Source of the DNA: Marisa cornuarietis
Lineage: Eukaryota; Mollusca; Gastropoda; Architaenioglossa; Ampullariidae
Direction of reading: 5' to 3'
Length of the DNA stretch: 64,000 bases
NCBI GenBank assembly: GCA_004794655.1
Contig: SMMW01000025.1
Span: 5,553,001-5,617,000, forward strand
In this document: one piece after another, positions 13,896-26,900 of the stretch
Layout of the letters: each line of letters starts with the position of its first letter
Numbering within the stretch: the stretch's first letter is position 1
Program-made: the position numbers and the translations under genes
The notes under the pieces: generated by a model
The model's input: the letters and a program-made list of their open reading frames with translations, nothing else
Told to the model about the DNA's origin: nothing
Databases searched by the model: none

Positions 13896-15832
13896 TCGGA
13901 AAGGGGTTCCTACGATAAATTACCGGCTAGTAAAACGATTTGAGTATGTCTACCCTGAGTCCACGAATACGGGTTTTAGACGCTATTTGCGGGTAGCCGA
14001 TTTACTCAGCTCGAGGTGTGTAACAGGCTAGGTAAACGTGCTTCATAAATACGATCCATAAGGAAAAGAACTGGAGAAAGCGAGAGAGCGTTTTGAGGAT
14101 AAAGTAAAAGAGCTATTTTGTTACTTTCCTCATCTCTGTTCCTTTATGGCAGTCGTTACGCAAGAACAAATCATGCATGTCCCATCATGACATCATTATG
14201 TTTTAAAATTTGGCATCATTAACCACTTTAATCACATACTGTCGCCGACCACCCAGTAGAAAAAAATTCGTATGCCGTATCATCAAAAACATTCAACGTT
14301 TCAATAAGGCCGCTTGTTACTAAAATAAAATGGACTAGTTGACCGGAGAACCAATCAGCGACAAAACTGAAAAAAATTGTTAAAAACCAAATTCGATCAA
14401 ATCTTGGTCGCACTCTTCTCTTTCTCACCGCGTGTGGACGTAACGTATCAACTGAAACTGGATTACAATCTTTTTTACAGATGGATGGACTAGTTTGGAC
14501 TACCAAACTATTAGCTATGGCGCTAACATCGGTGCTCAGGGCAGCATGGGAAAACCAAGGGCAATAGTGGTCATGAAGCTAGTGTCATAAGGAAAAGCAA
14601 AGGCAAGAGTGTTGTCCCCGTAGTTATGCTACTTTACGCCAGACCCACGGATATTACTGTTACTTTATGCCAGGGCACGGTATAATAACTACGGCCCCAG
14701 GGATAATGCCACATTTTTGGAGTTTGACCACTGCTTTGTAACGATGGAGTGAGTAAGCTTGCCCTTAATATACCTATGTCGACCCACGCCAACGACTTTT
14801 CCTCGCATCATAATTACATCTCCAGTTTTCGTTCCCGCAGTCGCTTCGTGTGAGGCCAGCTTTAGATGCCTAATGGCAAGCGAACACCTGTCAATCGAGA
14901 AGACTAGTTATCCTTGATCCTTTATTGTGTACTAGCTTAAATTATTTCTCATTTACTCGTGCCTCCAGGATATTTCTCTCTCTACTTAAAAAAAAAAAAC
15001 AACAACCAACAATGTCCTCACAGTGGTGAAGGGGCATTCGTAAGCCTAGCAGCTTTAGCAAGGCGATAGACCAACAGTATGCAGCTTATTTATTCCTATC
15101 TAAGCAGAAGAGAATCACAGGCAGGCTTTTCTGACTCGATACGAATCTTTACATTGGAATCAAGCTACTGGACTTGACGGAATCGATAACTAGCCAGTGC
15201 TGTGTGCTGTAGCATATGCAGCACTTGTGAAGCGTGCATCCTAACACAGCCCTTACCCAACCACTTGCTCTACCCTATGACCTGATATTAATTAAAAGAA
15301 AAGGCATTCCACTTCTCATTTATTTTCGCATGCCGTTATTATGTCAATTTTCCAAGATTGCGAGTGGTGTCTACAGATTGTCAAGTTTCAAAGATATACT
15401 GTGAAGGTCTACACAAATCCCTATGTTCAAACATGTCTTTTTCGGAGAAGACTAAAGGCGATTTTTTTGTTTGTTTTTTTTTTGTACTGGAATTTTAAAA
15501 TAAAATTTAGACCTTAAGGATGATTTTAAGTATGTAAAAATCATTGTGAAATAGAAAAGTACAAGCAAATGCACCGGCCTCAATGTCCGTATTCAAGATA
15601 TCCAGTTTTCAACTGCTCGTTATTGGACTGGTGCGACGAATTCCGTTTAAAACCCAAACCATTTTTTTAAATTTTTCTTTCCTCTTGGCAACTATTCATG
15701 GTTCATTTTAAAAGCCTAATCTTAGTTCCTGAAAGGACAAGGAACCAAGAAAGAAAGAAGTGCATGGCTGCAACTGGAGAGGGTCACATTCAGGTAACAG
15801 GTAAAACGAGCATCGATCAAGTGTCTCCACAC

Positions 15833-15900
15833 GCACGCACGCACACACACAGACACAAAGAAAGAGAGAGAGAGAAACAGAGAGGGAGAGAGAGAGAGAC
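15833..15900. repeat. Microsatellite (GCAC/CA then AG)
   Basis: A short GCAC/CA run passes into an AG-rich run. The apparent His-rich or Ser/Leu-rich open frames on both strands here are products of the repeat. Confidence 0.85.
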
Positions 15901-16090
15901 GCTTGCACTCCCACATTAAAATACGGGTTCCTAGTTTTCAACTGGTGTTCGCTTTGATGCTATTTGACAGTTGTGTATAGCGGGGCTCCGTGGTACGCCA
16001 GATAGACCAGGTGCGATATGCGCTGACCACTGAATGGCCTAGACCTCCCATATCCACTTTTCACGAAGAGTACTATGGAGTGGTGTTGCT

Positions 16091-16430
16091 TTATAACTGA
16101 CTTTGATCAGCTTCAGCTTCTCGCCAGTAGATGCGAAAGCGCAACTCCTCAAGTGTCACTGGCATGAGAGGGTTGATGATGCTCAGTATTTCATGCTGCG
16201 AGGAAATCAGCTGATCCCCTGTAAGACTGAACAGCTTTTGTGAGCGCCATGTGTCCAACTTAGCCGCGGTTTCCGTGACTGGCGATCCCGTTCTCTTCGC
16301 TTGCTGTCTACGTCAGGACTGTGATCAACAGCCACTCGACGTTTTCGTCCATCGATGGGGAGGACGATGATCTCGCCAAAATAAGACGGCCGTCGTCTAA
16401 GTCTGACGGATTGCCTGGCTCAGCGGACAT
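16091..16430 (-). pseudogene. Frameshifted coding relic of unknown origin
   Basis: The minus strand carries protein-like sequence in all three frames in succession. It opens MSAEPGNPSDLDDGRLIL at 16430, shifts to a frame containing EIIVLPIDGRKRRVAVDHS, then shifts again to one containing KLDTWRSQKLFSLTGD and PVTLEELRFRIYWREAEAD before a TAA at 16091. Base composition is balanced compared with the AT-rich flanks. The changing frame without intron signals indicates a dead copy, either a retrocopy or a transposon ORF. I do not recognise the parent protein. Confidence 0.4.
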
Positions 16431-19400
16431 TTAAGTTGATGAAATGAATTCACCCTATTACGCTCCCACTCATCTGGAAGGATATTTAGATGGGAAAAAA
16501 ATATTACCCTGGTTTAGAACATGACGCAGACAGAACGCAAATAATGCGTTAAAATACTCTTTAACTAAATTATTTATAAATACGATGGTACAACGTTTAG
16601 AATAAGAATTTCCTCAGAGGTAGGTGGTCAAAGAACTTACTAATGAACGTCTATGACATGGCGGACTATAAAAAAATATCAACAATCTGCAATAGTCCAT
16701 TTGGCTGTGATGCTTCTCGAGACACGGCAGCTAAGCCTTTTTACTTTAACAGTGTGGTCAAAACTTGTAGAAACAATAAGGGTGTAAGGAAAGTAACCAA
16801 GCGCAAGGCAGCAGTTTGCATCTAGCCAAGATGTGAGCCTTTTCTTCCGCTCGTCTGTAAGCTGTAATTAAGGTACCTAGAGAAGGGAATCATGTGACAG
16901 CACAGATGGTGAAGGTTCCTAGAATACAAAGTGACGTTAACGACTAAGAAGCCCTGGTTAAACAGTGAGAGGTGAGCGGTTGCTTGTCACGCTGTTCACA
17001 GCTACTGTGAGCTGATATCACGTATCACTAACAAAGTATTCATCCCACCTGACAGTATATTACTTAATCTGTTTTTGAAGATGAATCGTAAACACTGCTT
17101 GAGACCGTGTCAAGGCGGGGTCTCACGGTTAGTGCAGGCGATAATACTCCACTGTCAACACTATAATAGGTATGCACCTGAATGCTGCACACTTTTGATG
17201 CACTGTCTAAAAAATATCATGGTCAGGAAATCTGTTGCCAAAAACAAAGCACTAAAAAGCAGAGAAAATTTCAAATAAAAGCAGAAAATGTGAACAAAGA
17301 CGTCAAATGGTCCTGTAATAGTAAGCAGCCGCTATGAGCAATGTAAAAATATTTTACTTCATTACCTCCCTAATCCTGCGATCGCTTTGCGCAAAATATT
17401 TGTGCGAGGACTAAGATTCTTTTAATGTAACAAGACACTAAATGACTTTTTATTGATGAGGGATATGCCTTTCTATGTTATTCCATTTTGTTCTCCCCTG
17501 AAGAAAGTGTTCCTATAAAAGAAAATGTGTTCTATTCTAAAGTTTTTTTGTAATGAGACTACTTTTACTTAAGTATGTATAAACGGATTTTAAATGCATT
17601 AGAACATAGTTGGTAGTGTTGATATGTAAAGATGTGCTCATAATATGTGAGGTAGTGGTGATGCACCGGCGTCAGAGAACTAAGGAGAGTGCAAGATAGG
17701 AGATATATCTACCACACTTGGCAAACAGTCTTTTAGCATGTAAAAGATGCATACAATGCCTTTAAGAACACGCATTTCAGTTTTCCTCAACATAGAAGAC
17801 TTTGATACACAGTACATTTTCACGAATATTTTGAATACTTATGGTATAGCAAAAAAGGGAAAGAGCTGAGAACAGAGTAGCAGAAACGAAGGAAACTACC
17901 TTTTACCAGGAACAAAAGACACAACAACCTCCCTAAAGAATTTGTTACTGTGAACTCGACATTCACATTCATTTCAAGGACTCACCAAATTAAGCCTTTG
18001 TATTAACATTTACTAACGGTTACTCACGCGATTGTACAAACAAGTGTTCGTTTTATATGAGGATGGGTTTGGAACCGTGCACAAAGTGGTGACTACCTGT
18101 AGAATATACGGAATACATTTTGTAAACAATATCGCAGTTGTGTTGTAATCTGACCTCAGAAGTGATCTAAACAAGCAGCAAGTGACAAGTTGCTCTGTCG
18201 CTGTACAGAAGTCTCCCTAAAACTTAGATAACTGCTTCAAACACAAAGACGTGCACATCATACGAGAGTCAAACGAAAACCTTTATGATTGTCACGCATC
18301 CTACAATAAACAGTGCCTGTGGTAATCAAGCAACCAAAGAAACAAGACGGTAATTTATCTAGCGAAGTGCAGGTATTTTAAAATAATAGCCCGATTATTT
18401 CATTACCTCATCACACGACCAGCACTATTCATCAGTGAAAGCCTAGAACTTTACGGAAGGCCGCTTGTATAAGAGCAGAAGGAACGGTCATGTTCTTGCA
18501 TCCGTCTCTACGCTATGTTGTATCCGCTGAACGCAGGCGATACTCAAGCTGGAAAAGCCAATACCCTCGTTTCAGCTTATAAGCTAGACGGACTGCATCA
18601 GATCCCGAAGTGAAAAGGAACTTGCTGAAGACATGAACTGATTTGATCCTCAGAAAGTAAGAAAGGTGAAGTCTGCGTGCACAGGATGGGGCGAAAGTGG
18701 ACTCGGTGCAGCCGCAGATCCTGCTTAACAAGTGGACACAAGTGACTCTATCGCTTATAAGAGCCATCGCTAGCCTTCCTACTTGCCTGAGATGGTCGCG
18801 CAGTGACATTAATACCAGAAACAATGGCACTCTCTTTTTGTGATGCCCACTCATCCAGTAAGAACGGCTGGATCTGCTGTTGGCAAGTAATTACTGCCAG
18901 TGATGATGTGTAAGCACATTAGGCTAGACCACCCTTCATGCTTGGCTGCTTATCACTCAACCCGACCACTGCCACCAGAGAACGGTGTCCTCCGCTCTCA
19001 GTAGCGTCGCATCTTACGGAAAGAAGTCGTGGGCGTTAAGGCTGATTGGTTTACAGCAATCGCTTAGTCTTGTAAACTATAATGTTTTAATCTGGCTAAG
19101 TTGCCGCATGTTTTCTTTCTGCGTGTTTTATATTGCTACATACTTATACTGATTACACATGCTATCTTCCTGTTATTAGTATGATGAAAGATTTACCCAA
19201 GCGCAAAATTATTTTCAACTTGTTTTACTTCACTCAAAATAAGTAATTTTCAAAGTAAGAGCGAATATCTCCATTCCATTCGAGTGATACAAGTCTTGAC
19301 ACGACGTGGTGTGCGGTGGTTAACACCTTACTTTACTAGGGTACGATATATACCGTGAATATGATTATCCAAAGTACGCTTTCAATGGTTATGGCCTTCA

Positions 19401-20919
19401 AAAGTACTTCGTAACCTCAATAACTTCTAGAGATCAAATCTTCCAGCGTTCTGGCGAAAGAGAAAGTGATACAAACGATAGCAAGTTTTACTGACCTATC
19501 AAAACAATGCAAAGATTAATTTATGAGGAGGGGGAGATGGACCTAAGTTTGGTGTTCAAGTCTGGCAAAGATTTAAGGACATTGGAAACATTATTCCTTT
19601 CATCTCGTAGTGGAATATAATTACTTTCAGAGCCCTCCACTTTCCCATTTTCATGGATGTCTTTTGCAATTTTCTGAAAGCAGGATACAAGCTTGAATAA
19701 ATGGGCAGTTAGGATGAATCTCGTTTCAAAAGCAAAAGCTTTTCCCACCAAAAGCAATCCTCCTGTGTTGACTGCTAATTACTTGGACGAAACGCGTTTT
19801 CGCTTACAGCACACATTTTTCTTAAAAGTGCTTCTGCTCCGTTTAAGCAAGCAATGTCACAATTATACTCGTGCCCAAGACGATACAAAAACAAAACAAA
19901 AACACCAATTCTTGTGCATAAAGCGGACTTCGTTGTTGTTGCGTTCGAAAGGGAGAAGAACTTCCATTTAATGGCGATTTTGTACTGTGGCGGCGGGAAT
20001 GGAGAAGTAGGGGAATATGTGGGGAGGGAGATTCTGATGCGTTTAGGGAAGTAGACCAGATAGTTTAATGTGCTTGAGCAAAAAAACAGCGCGAGAAACA
20101 AATACAGAAGCAGTTTGCAAGCTACAACAAGAAAAGAAAGAGGAAGGAGGGGGGAGACAACGAGAGAGAAGATCAGCCACTTAAGTACACGCCAAAACAC
20201 CAAGGACTTAAGGTGATGCTGATCACTGTCTACAGAGATAGGGCTAGTGAAGGAAAACGATCGGCGCCCAAATGTGTCTCTATGACGTCAAGCACATACC
20301 GGACGTCCACGGAAGCAGACCGGTGCGACTGACTTGGCTTGTAGGGCGTTTGGTATTCTGGGGTCAGACCACGATGGCAACGATTATAGTCATGGCGAGA
20401 CCAAATCGGCAACCAGTGCTATGCACAAAGGAGTGGTGCAGTATGGTCAGCGCAGAACGAAGACAAAACCCATGACGTCACAAATGGCAGGGTTGGTATA
20501 ATTTACATACCGTTTCCATTATCCACCCCTTGACCATGGAAACCTATTACTGACGCCAGGGGTTGTGAGCTATTTTAGTGCATTGTGATGGCTGAAAACT
20601 TCTACCTCGAGAACGATGGAAGAGATGGGTGGAGGGATGGCTATTCATGCAGATTTGCGAAAGGTTATCTTGACCTGAGCTCACTGCAGTCAGTTAAAAA
20701 TAAACTGTTTGACTGTTGTAGTTTTTTCATAATCCCCGTTTTGCTAAACCAACACTCCTTGTGGCAATTCCCCCCCTCTCTCTCTCTCTCTTTGCTAAAA
20801 CAATAAAACCAGCCACAACATTAATAAGCATAAACAAAGTTCAAAAGGCCAAAAAAGCAGTCTATAAAAATATAGAGGGAAAAAAGCAGAAACAGATATT
20901 CAACTCAGCGGCAACTCAC

Positions 20920-23900
20920 CTTCTTGTCATTAAGGCTCAGGCAATGAAGGTACAACCAGATCAGAGACGGAACGAACTCCAGAGCAAACCTGCGGAGGTT
21001 GTTCTCCTTTGAACGATAGAACTCAAAAAGCTGATGGCAGACTGGATCGAGGTCCTGAAAGAGTAAGAATACCATTAGTCAGGAGAAGGTATCAGGCAAG
21101 AAAGAAATGATACCAACCTTTCGATGATTCCACCTGCTCCACATCCTGACGAGAAAGCCGAGTTAGACGGGCAGACAGGGAGCTATTTAACCTCGCTGAT
21201 GACCTTGCAGTTGACACTGTGTCTGCTACTTTGTGACTTAACGACATGTCTCAGATGACAATGAATATGGAGCTTATATAATCAAGCTATATAGTGAAGC
21301 TATGTAATCAGACGACATTCGGTATTTTACGCGACGTGACGGTGGTCACGAGATGGCGAGGACCTTAGAGAACTCAAATATTATTGCTTCCAAAACAATG
21401 ATTAATTCAACTGCAAAAAAAAAATAATAATAATAATCAGCTTCCCAATGCAGCTGCTGAAGTCAACCTAAATAATGTCTTTAAAAAACACAATTTAAAC
21501 GACTCGCTATTCCCACTTGCAGCAAGGCAGTGACGCGCCAGACAAAACACTCATCATGTGACAAGAAATCTTCTTAATGGGTTATTAAAGTAGAAAAGAA
21601 CAGCTACGGCTAAAAAAAAAAAAATTCAAACGCAAGCGAACTGCTTATCACCAAAAACTGAAGCGACAGCCAAAAGTTCAGCAAGAACAAACAGTTTCGA
21701 TCTTTTAAGACAAATGAACAAAGCCTATCTGTCGGCTCTCACGAGCAATGCAGGAATAGTTCGGTAGTAATATGTTTGGGATTAACTGACACCAGTTTGG
21801 TTCCAGTCGTCACTGCCGCAAGCAACCCTTATCAGCAGCTTTAAACCTTATGCGGTTCTGCGCTGATGCGGAGTTCATTCGCTATAAACTTCATATAATA
21901 AATATAACTACAAAACAAAGATTACATCATCTAGTCAGTGTACATATATAATGCCCAAACGCTGTCAAGTTCGTAGTGAGACAATCAAATTGTCGACGCC
22001 GACATACATAACATAATGCTTAGTATACAATTAAAGAAACGGAACTTGAAACGTGGAAGATTATAACCGTTAGCAGCCTCTTATATCTTATACTTCGCTA
22101 CAACAGAAATTCAAGTTCAACGCGGTAGCCGCTTTGAAATACAAAGTAACCTGATGCAAAGAAAAATTTCTTTTATGACTAGCATAATTTATTTATTTAT
22201 GAGATCATGTGCCGCAATATGTCAATGCGAAATTTACAGAAAGGTAAAATAAAGTGACCGCCAAATCACTAACCAAGAATGCTGGAGACAAAAGTGGCAG
22301 AAAAATCATTTCCATACAAGAAAATTATGAAACATCTATTGCCTAATCAGAAAATGGAAATATTGCCCTTTTTGCCAAACCATGTTTGTTCTATCTCATA
22401 TGGCTGTAGAATAACTTCATTCTGGACACCCATTAGTCCTTTTCCATATAACAGTATTAATCAAGTAAAAATCCTCTTGAATCAAGATGATCCAAATAAA
22501 TCTGAGCAAGTGTCGGAAAAGTCATTTTAATATCTTCTTTGGCTGCCTTTTTTAATTTCGTGTGGGGTTTTATATTTCTCCAAAGTAAGATACAAAGTAC
22601 ACATATCCTTCCACCAGTCCGGACCGTTTATGTTCACTGCACTATAAATAACAAATTAACAGAAAAGATACTTTTTATTGTTATAAACATTAATACGTAT
22701 ATATATATATATCAATACCCAATATAAGCGAAAGAATTTCCCCACATTCACTATAATGCGATAAGGGCGAAATGAAGATTTTATTAATGACCCATCATTT
22801 ACAGGATCGAAATTTATCACGAACAGTAAAGAAGCTGCCATTAAAAGCACTCTCAACAGCTATTCGGAACTATATTAGTCCATTAATTCATCATTTTTAA
22901 TTCTTCAAAAATTTCCGGAACACTACTGCCTATTCAAACTGCAATCGCTTACAGCAGATCGTCGACTAATCCGAGAAAGTGGCTTGTGATAGTCAAACTG
23001 TGTCTAAGTATGAATGATAATGTGCTGAAAATACCACGTTATTGCAGTCCTGGAAAACCCACGTAGCTTTCAGTTTAAAAGGCTGGTTTCTTTAAAACTA
23101 TATGAATCACCATCACTTTTGAGTGGGAGAAACTGTTTAATCATCCGCGTAAAACTCTTCCTAAGTATCAGTCGGTGTGCAAAGATGGGGGTCACATTTC
23201 GTGTTTTAGGGGATTTAAAAAAAAAAAGCGCATAGCTTGAACTTCGTTTTAAGTTCAGTCTCTTACGCAGACCTTGGATGAAAGTTCCCTCATTGTTGTA
23301 CTACAGACTGAGACGGGAGGAACATTCTTTCAGATGACTTTCAATGCCGACTGACTACAAAACCAACGGTTTACTAGTAATAGTTAAAGCTGGCAGTGTA
23401 ACTCGTTGCCAGTTCTCAACCGGTAAAACTTTCCCGTTCGCATTTCTGACAATGAGAGATCATATGACCATTACAGCCAACGTCCAGCTGCTGCGCTAGG
23501 AGACCAAATGGGTTCGAGTTCGGGCCTTTGCATCTAGAGAGCTGGTCACATGACGAGTTGGCTATGATCTGTTAGCACCGTTGGTAGTGAAGTTGGTTCA
23601 TTTAGTAGTATGTATAAGGGTGGGAATTACGATCATATGACCAATGTTGTGGCTGTTTCTGGCGAGCATTCTTTATTTTATGCCAGGTGCAGACATAAAA
23701 CTGTTTTTTTTTTAGAAGCACGGTAAGTTTTCTGAGTGAATCTTGATAAAAATCACTGCTCCATGGCATCGCTTCGTGGCTCAAAAATCAAAGAGACCCT
23801 TGAAACTAGCGTCATTTCTGCCTGTATTCTGTTCCTCTTTTTGTATATTTATTGTTCATTTCCTATGTTCTTTTCGAATATGAAAAGGCAATGAAGTAAT

Positions 23901-26900
23901 GATGGGTTTGGCAATCTTCTCTCCTAAGCCTTTCCTGACATAGTCGATGACGACTTTGGCCGAGATTGGTTCAGTTTCTAAAATAACGTCTCTGTATGAG
24001 CCAACATTAACAGAAGACTAAATGACAATGGTTAAAAAAAAACTTTGCCTACCCCTCCCCTGGTTTAAATCTATTATTATGAGTGTTTCCTATATGACAA
24101 GACACAACTTTTACACTCTGATAAGCCACTCATCTGTTTAGCATTATGTAAGAGGTATTCATTCAAGACAGCGATAGTGATTTATACAGATTCCTCTCCC
24201 TTCCCTCTCTCTCAAAAATGATCGATCATGTCTACGATCTAAACTAGTTTACAAAAGGAAATCCACCAGTCACTTTGCAAGAACTGAAAAGGTTCTTATT
24301 CCACTCAGACATGAGCCTGCTAACAATTATATCTTTGAAATACATTATTCACAATATAGGTGACAGTTAAAGCATCCAAAACCTATCTGCATACTAAACA
24401 GTTACCAATTCGACTACAGCCCCGAGTCTATTTGGCCACCGAGTACAGAAGTTACTAACCAGTGTAATGACACATTCGTTGCTCGTTTTATGTATACAAA
24501 AGAAACATTCTTTCTTTACAAATTAGTCACGTGATATACGTATGTCAGCCGCCATTGTTATCAAATGAAAAGGAGAAGCTGTTAGATGTGGTGCGTGGAT
24601 AATTATATGTATAAGCGGGAAAAAATTCTAGTTTAGTTAAGTTTACGGAATAGCAGCACGGCTCATAACCACACTTTCTTTCAAATAAAATCTGAAAGCG
24701 TTAAAAGTATGAATGTTCAAATATGTAGAAATATGTACATTCATATTGACTTGGATCCCCTCTCTCTCTCTCTCTCTCATACAACCCTCCCTCCACCCAT
24801 ACACACAAAAGCAAGATCGCCATGCGTAAACCAAAGACGAGAAAGGAGAATATATCAAATTTTTTAGGCCAAATTTTCGCATAGACGATGATTTGGTGGA
24901 ATCGACTTAGGTTTGTGGTCGTTGTCGAATACACCATGGGCTGTGGTTGAATCGATTCGTACCGTGGTCGAATCGACTGACGGTCGAATCTACTGACCTC
25001 CTGCTAAACAACTGCATACTGCTTTATGCCGCCTAGATGCAGGCTACTGCACAGTCTAGTTGTTAGCATCAGATGATAATGACAATCAAACACACAGAGA
25101 GCTTTTCCACACTCGACCATCCGACTGTGTCGCGCGCACCTCTAACTGTGTATCATCCTGACCAGAGGCTGAATCCTCCAGTCCCTCCCTGTCAGCATCT
25201 CGTGATGATCATCGCGCACAGACTGAAAGCACGCTGCCAGCATGCGATCATACAACAGCAGGTCAAAGCCTTCCAGCTCTGCTAATTCCTAAGCGGATTG
25301 GCACACAACTGCCTTATCAGCCGCAAACGGAGGCACGGCTCTTAACCACGTAGTGTCCTGCTCAAGAAAACGTATTCTATCACACAAGTGCGTTTATGTA
25401 GTTAGTCTATTCAGTGAAAGCCTTCAATCTTGAAAAATACTTCGACACACTGTTCCTTTACTTGCGATATCCTATATAAATCCTGTGGCGTGTAAGTGGT
25501 TTTCACCTATATACTGCAAGAACAGCGAAGTATCCGATGACTAAGGAACGCTAAACTGCGTGTTAAAAGTCCTAAACACAAAGCACTTATGACAGATTAC
25601 GACAATTGTTATTAACTATTATGCTACATAATATTTGCAATTTAAGCAAAATATTTGAATAAGTTTAAATAAAACTTACTGGCAAAACTTTGTTTTTTCC
25701 GCTTCAAACTCATCACTAATAAATTTACAATTCTACAAGCCAGCTAACTAAAATCTGATGAATTATGAGGTTTATTCAAAAAAGACCTGCCACAATAAAC
25801 CGACAACTTGAATTGTCGGTTGATGAGGCTGAGTACGACACTGACAATTTGAATTGCTTATTATTGTGACAAGTAAGTGACAATTCATATGATGATTGTC
25901 AGCCTGTCGTCGACATGGTTTATGCTGCTCATTATTGTCGCCCTGAACACAGTATACTGTTACTTGACAATTTATTAAGTACGTTTCACACAGGCACTCA
26001 ACTCCATGGGTCAAAGCGCCTTAGGCACTCGATCGTTGTGGATAAATCTCAGCTACTTCTGGGTCTCAATCGAAGGCAAAGGATCAGAAACTATAAAGGC
26101 TGAGTAAGAAGATTGTCCCTGCAGCTATCTCACTTCCTCCAGTGACTACCTAAACGCTGTCAGAGACCGGACAACAAAGGAGTACTCTCCTGCACTCCTA
26201 GACTTTCACCGCAGTGAAAAAGAGACTGCCAACTCTTCCCTCCCTCCCTCCCCTATAAAAAAGTCAGGGGTGGGAGGGCATCTTCAAATGACAGCTCCAA
26301 TGTTTACACTGCGATTTCTTAATGCTAATGGAACATTAGTTCTAGTGCCTTCTGAAGCGGCACAGCATCCTTTCATCACCAGCTTAGAAATGCAAACTGA
26401 TGTATAAAACATGAACATGCAAGTAGGAGATGAAGACTCTTATGAGATTATGCCGACCAGTCTCCTCTTTCTCTTGTGCAGCATAATAGCAATTAGCGGT
26501 AAAAGAAAGTGTAGCAGCTGTGGCGCCTCATTCTACTTATGCTCTTTTTTCAACTAATAAATCTCTCTTAACTGCATGAATGTGTGATGCACTTGAATCA
26601 CTACAACTGTGGTCTTGTTGAAGAACAGTTTAACATTTAGTAATCAGAAAGAGTTAGATTTGTACACAGCACATTTCCATAGTATGCTTTATCACTGAAT
26701 TACTATAAATGCACTTGCACTTTTTCAAAAGTAAGTAAAAATTTGTGGGCAGAAGTAAAAATGAACAGCACCGAGATTACAGTGGCCACATGGTTATTAA
26801 ATGATGTGAAAAACATCATGACTCTCATGCTGTAAATTACAACTAATTGTGCTAGTTGAAGAAAAAAAAATATATATATATATACTGTATATCCAAAATA

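Larger units (their letters stand above)
1..20919 (-). other. Hyccin intron 3 (partial), repeat-rich, no confirmed exon
   Basis: This stretch lies downstream of hyccin exon 3 on the minus strand. I looked for the next expected hyccin blocks on that strand and found none, so it is read as one very long intron running off the window. It holds AT-rich unique sequence, a SINE-like element near 1415-1630, a reverse SINE at 13684-13895, a small GC-rich island at 4790-4950, a frameshifted coding relic at 16091-16430, (TA)n at 8908-8921 and an (AG)-rich run at 15860-15899. Open frames here (for example 10027-10440, 18513-18854 and 19775-20203) show no recognisable domain or splice context. An unrelated nested gene cannot be excluded. 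Confidence 0.6.

Noticed and set aside
18513..18854. 113-codon minus-strand frame
   Set aside because: No motif or conserved block; does not match any expected hyccin exon.
19775..20203. 142-codon minus-strand frame rich in Leu, Phe and Ser
   Set aside because: Composition reflects purine-rich plus-strand sequence; no family resemblance and no intron borders.
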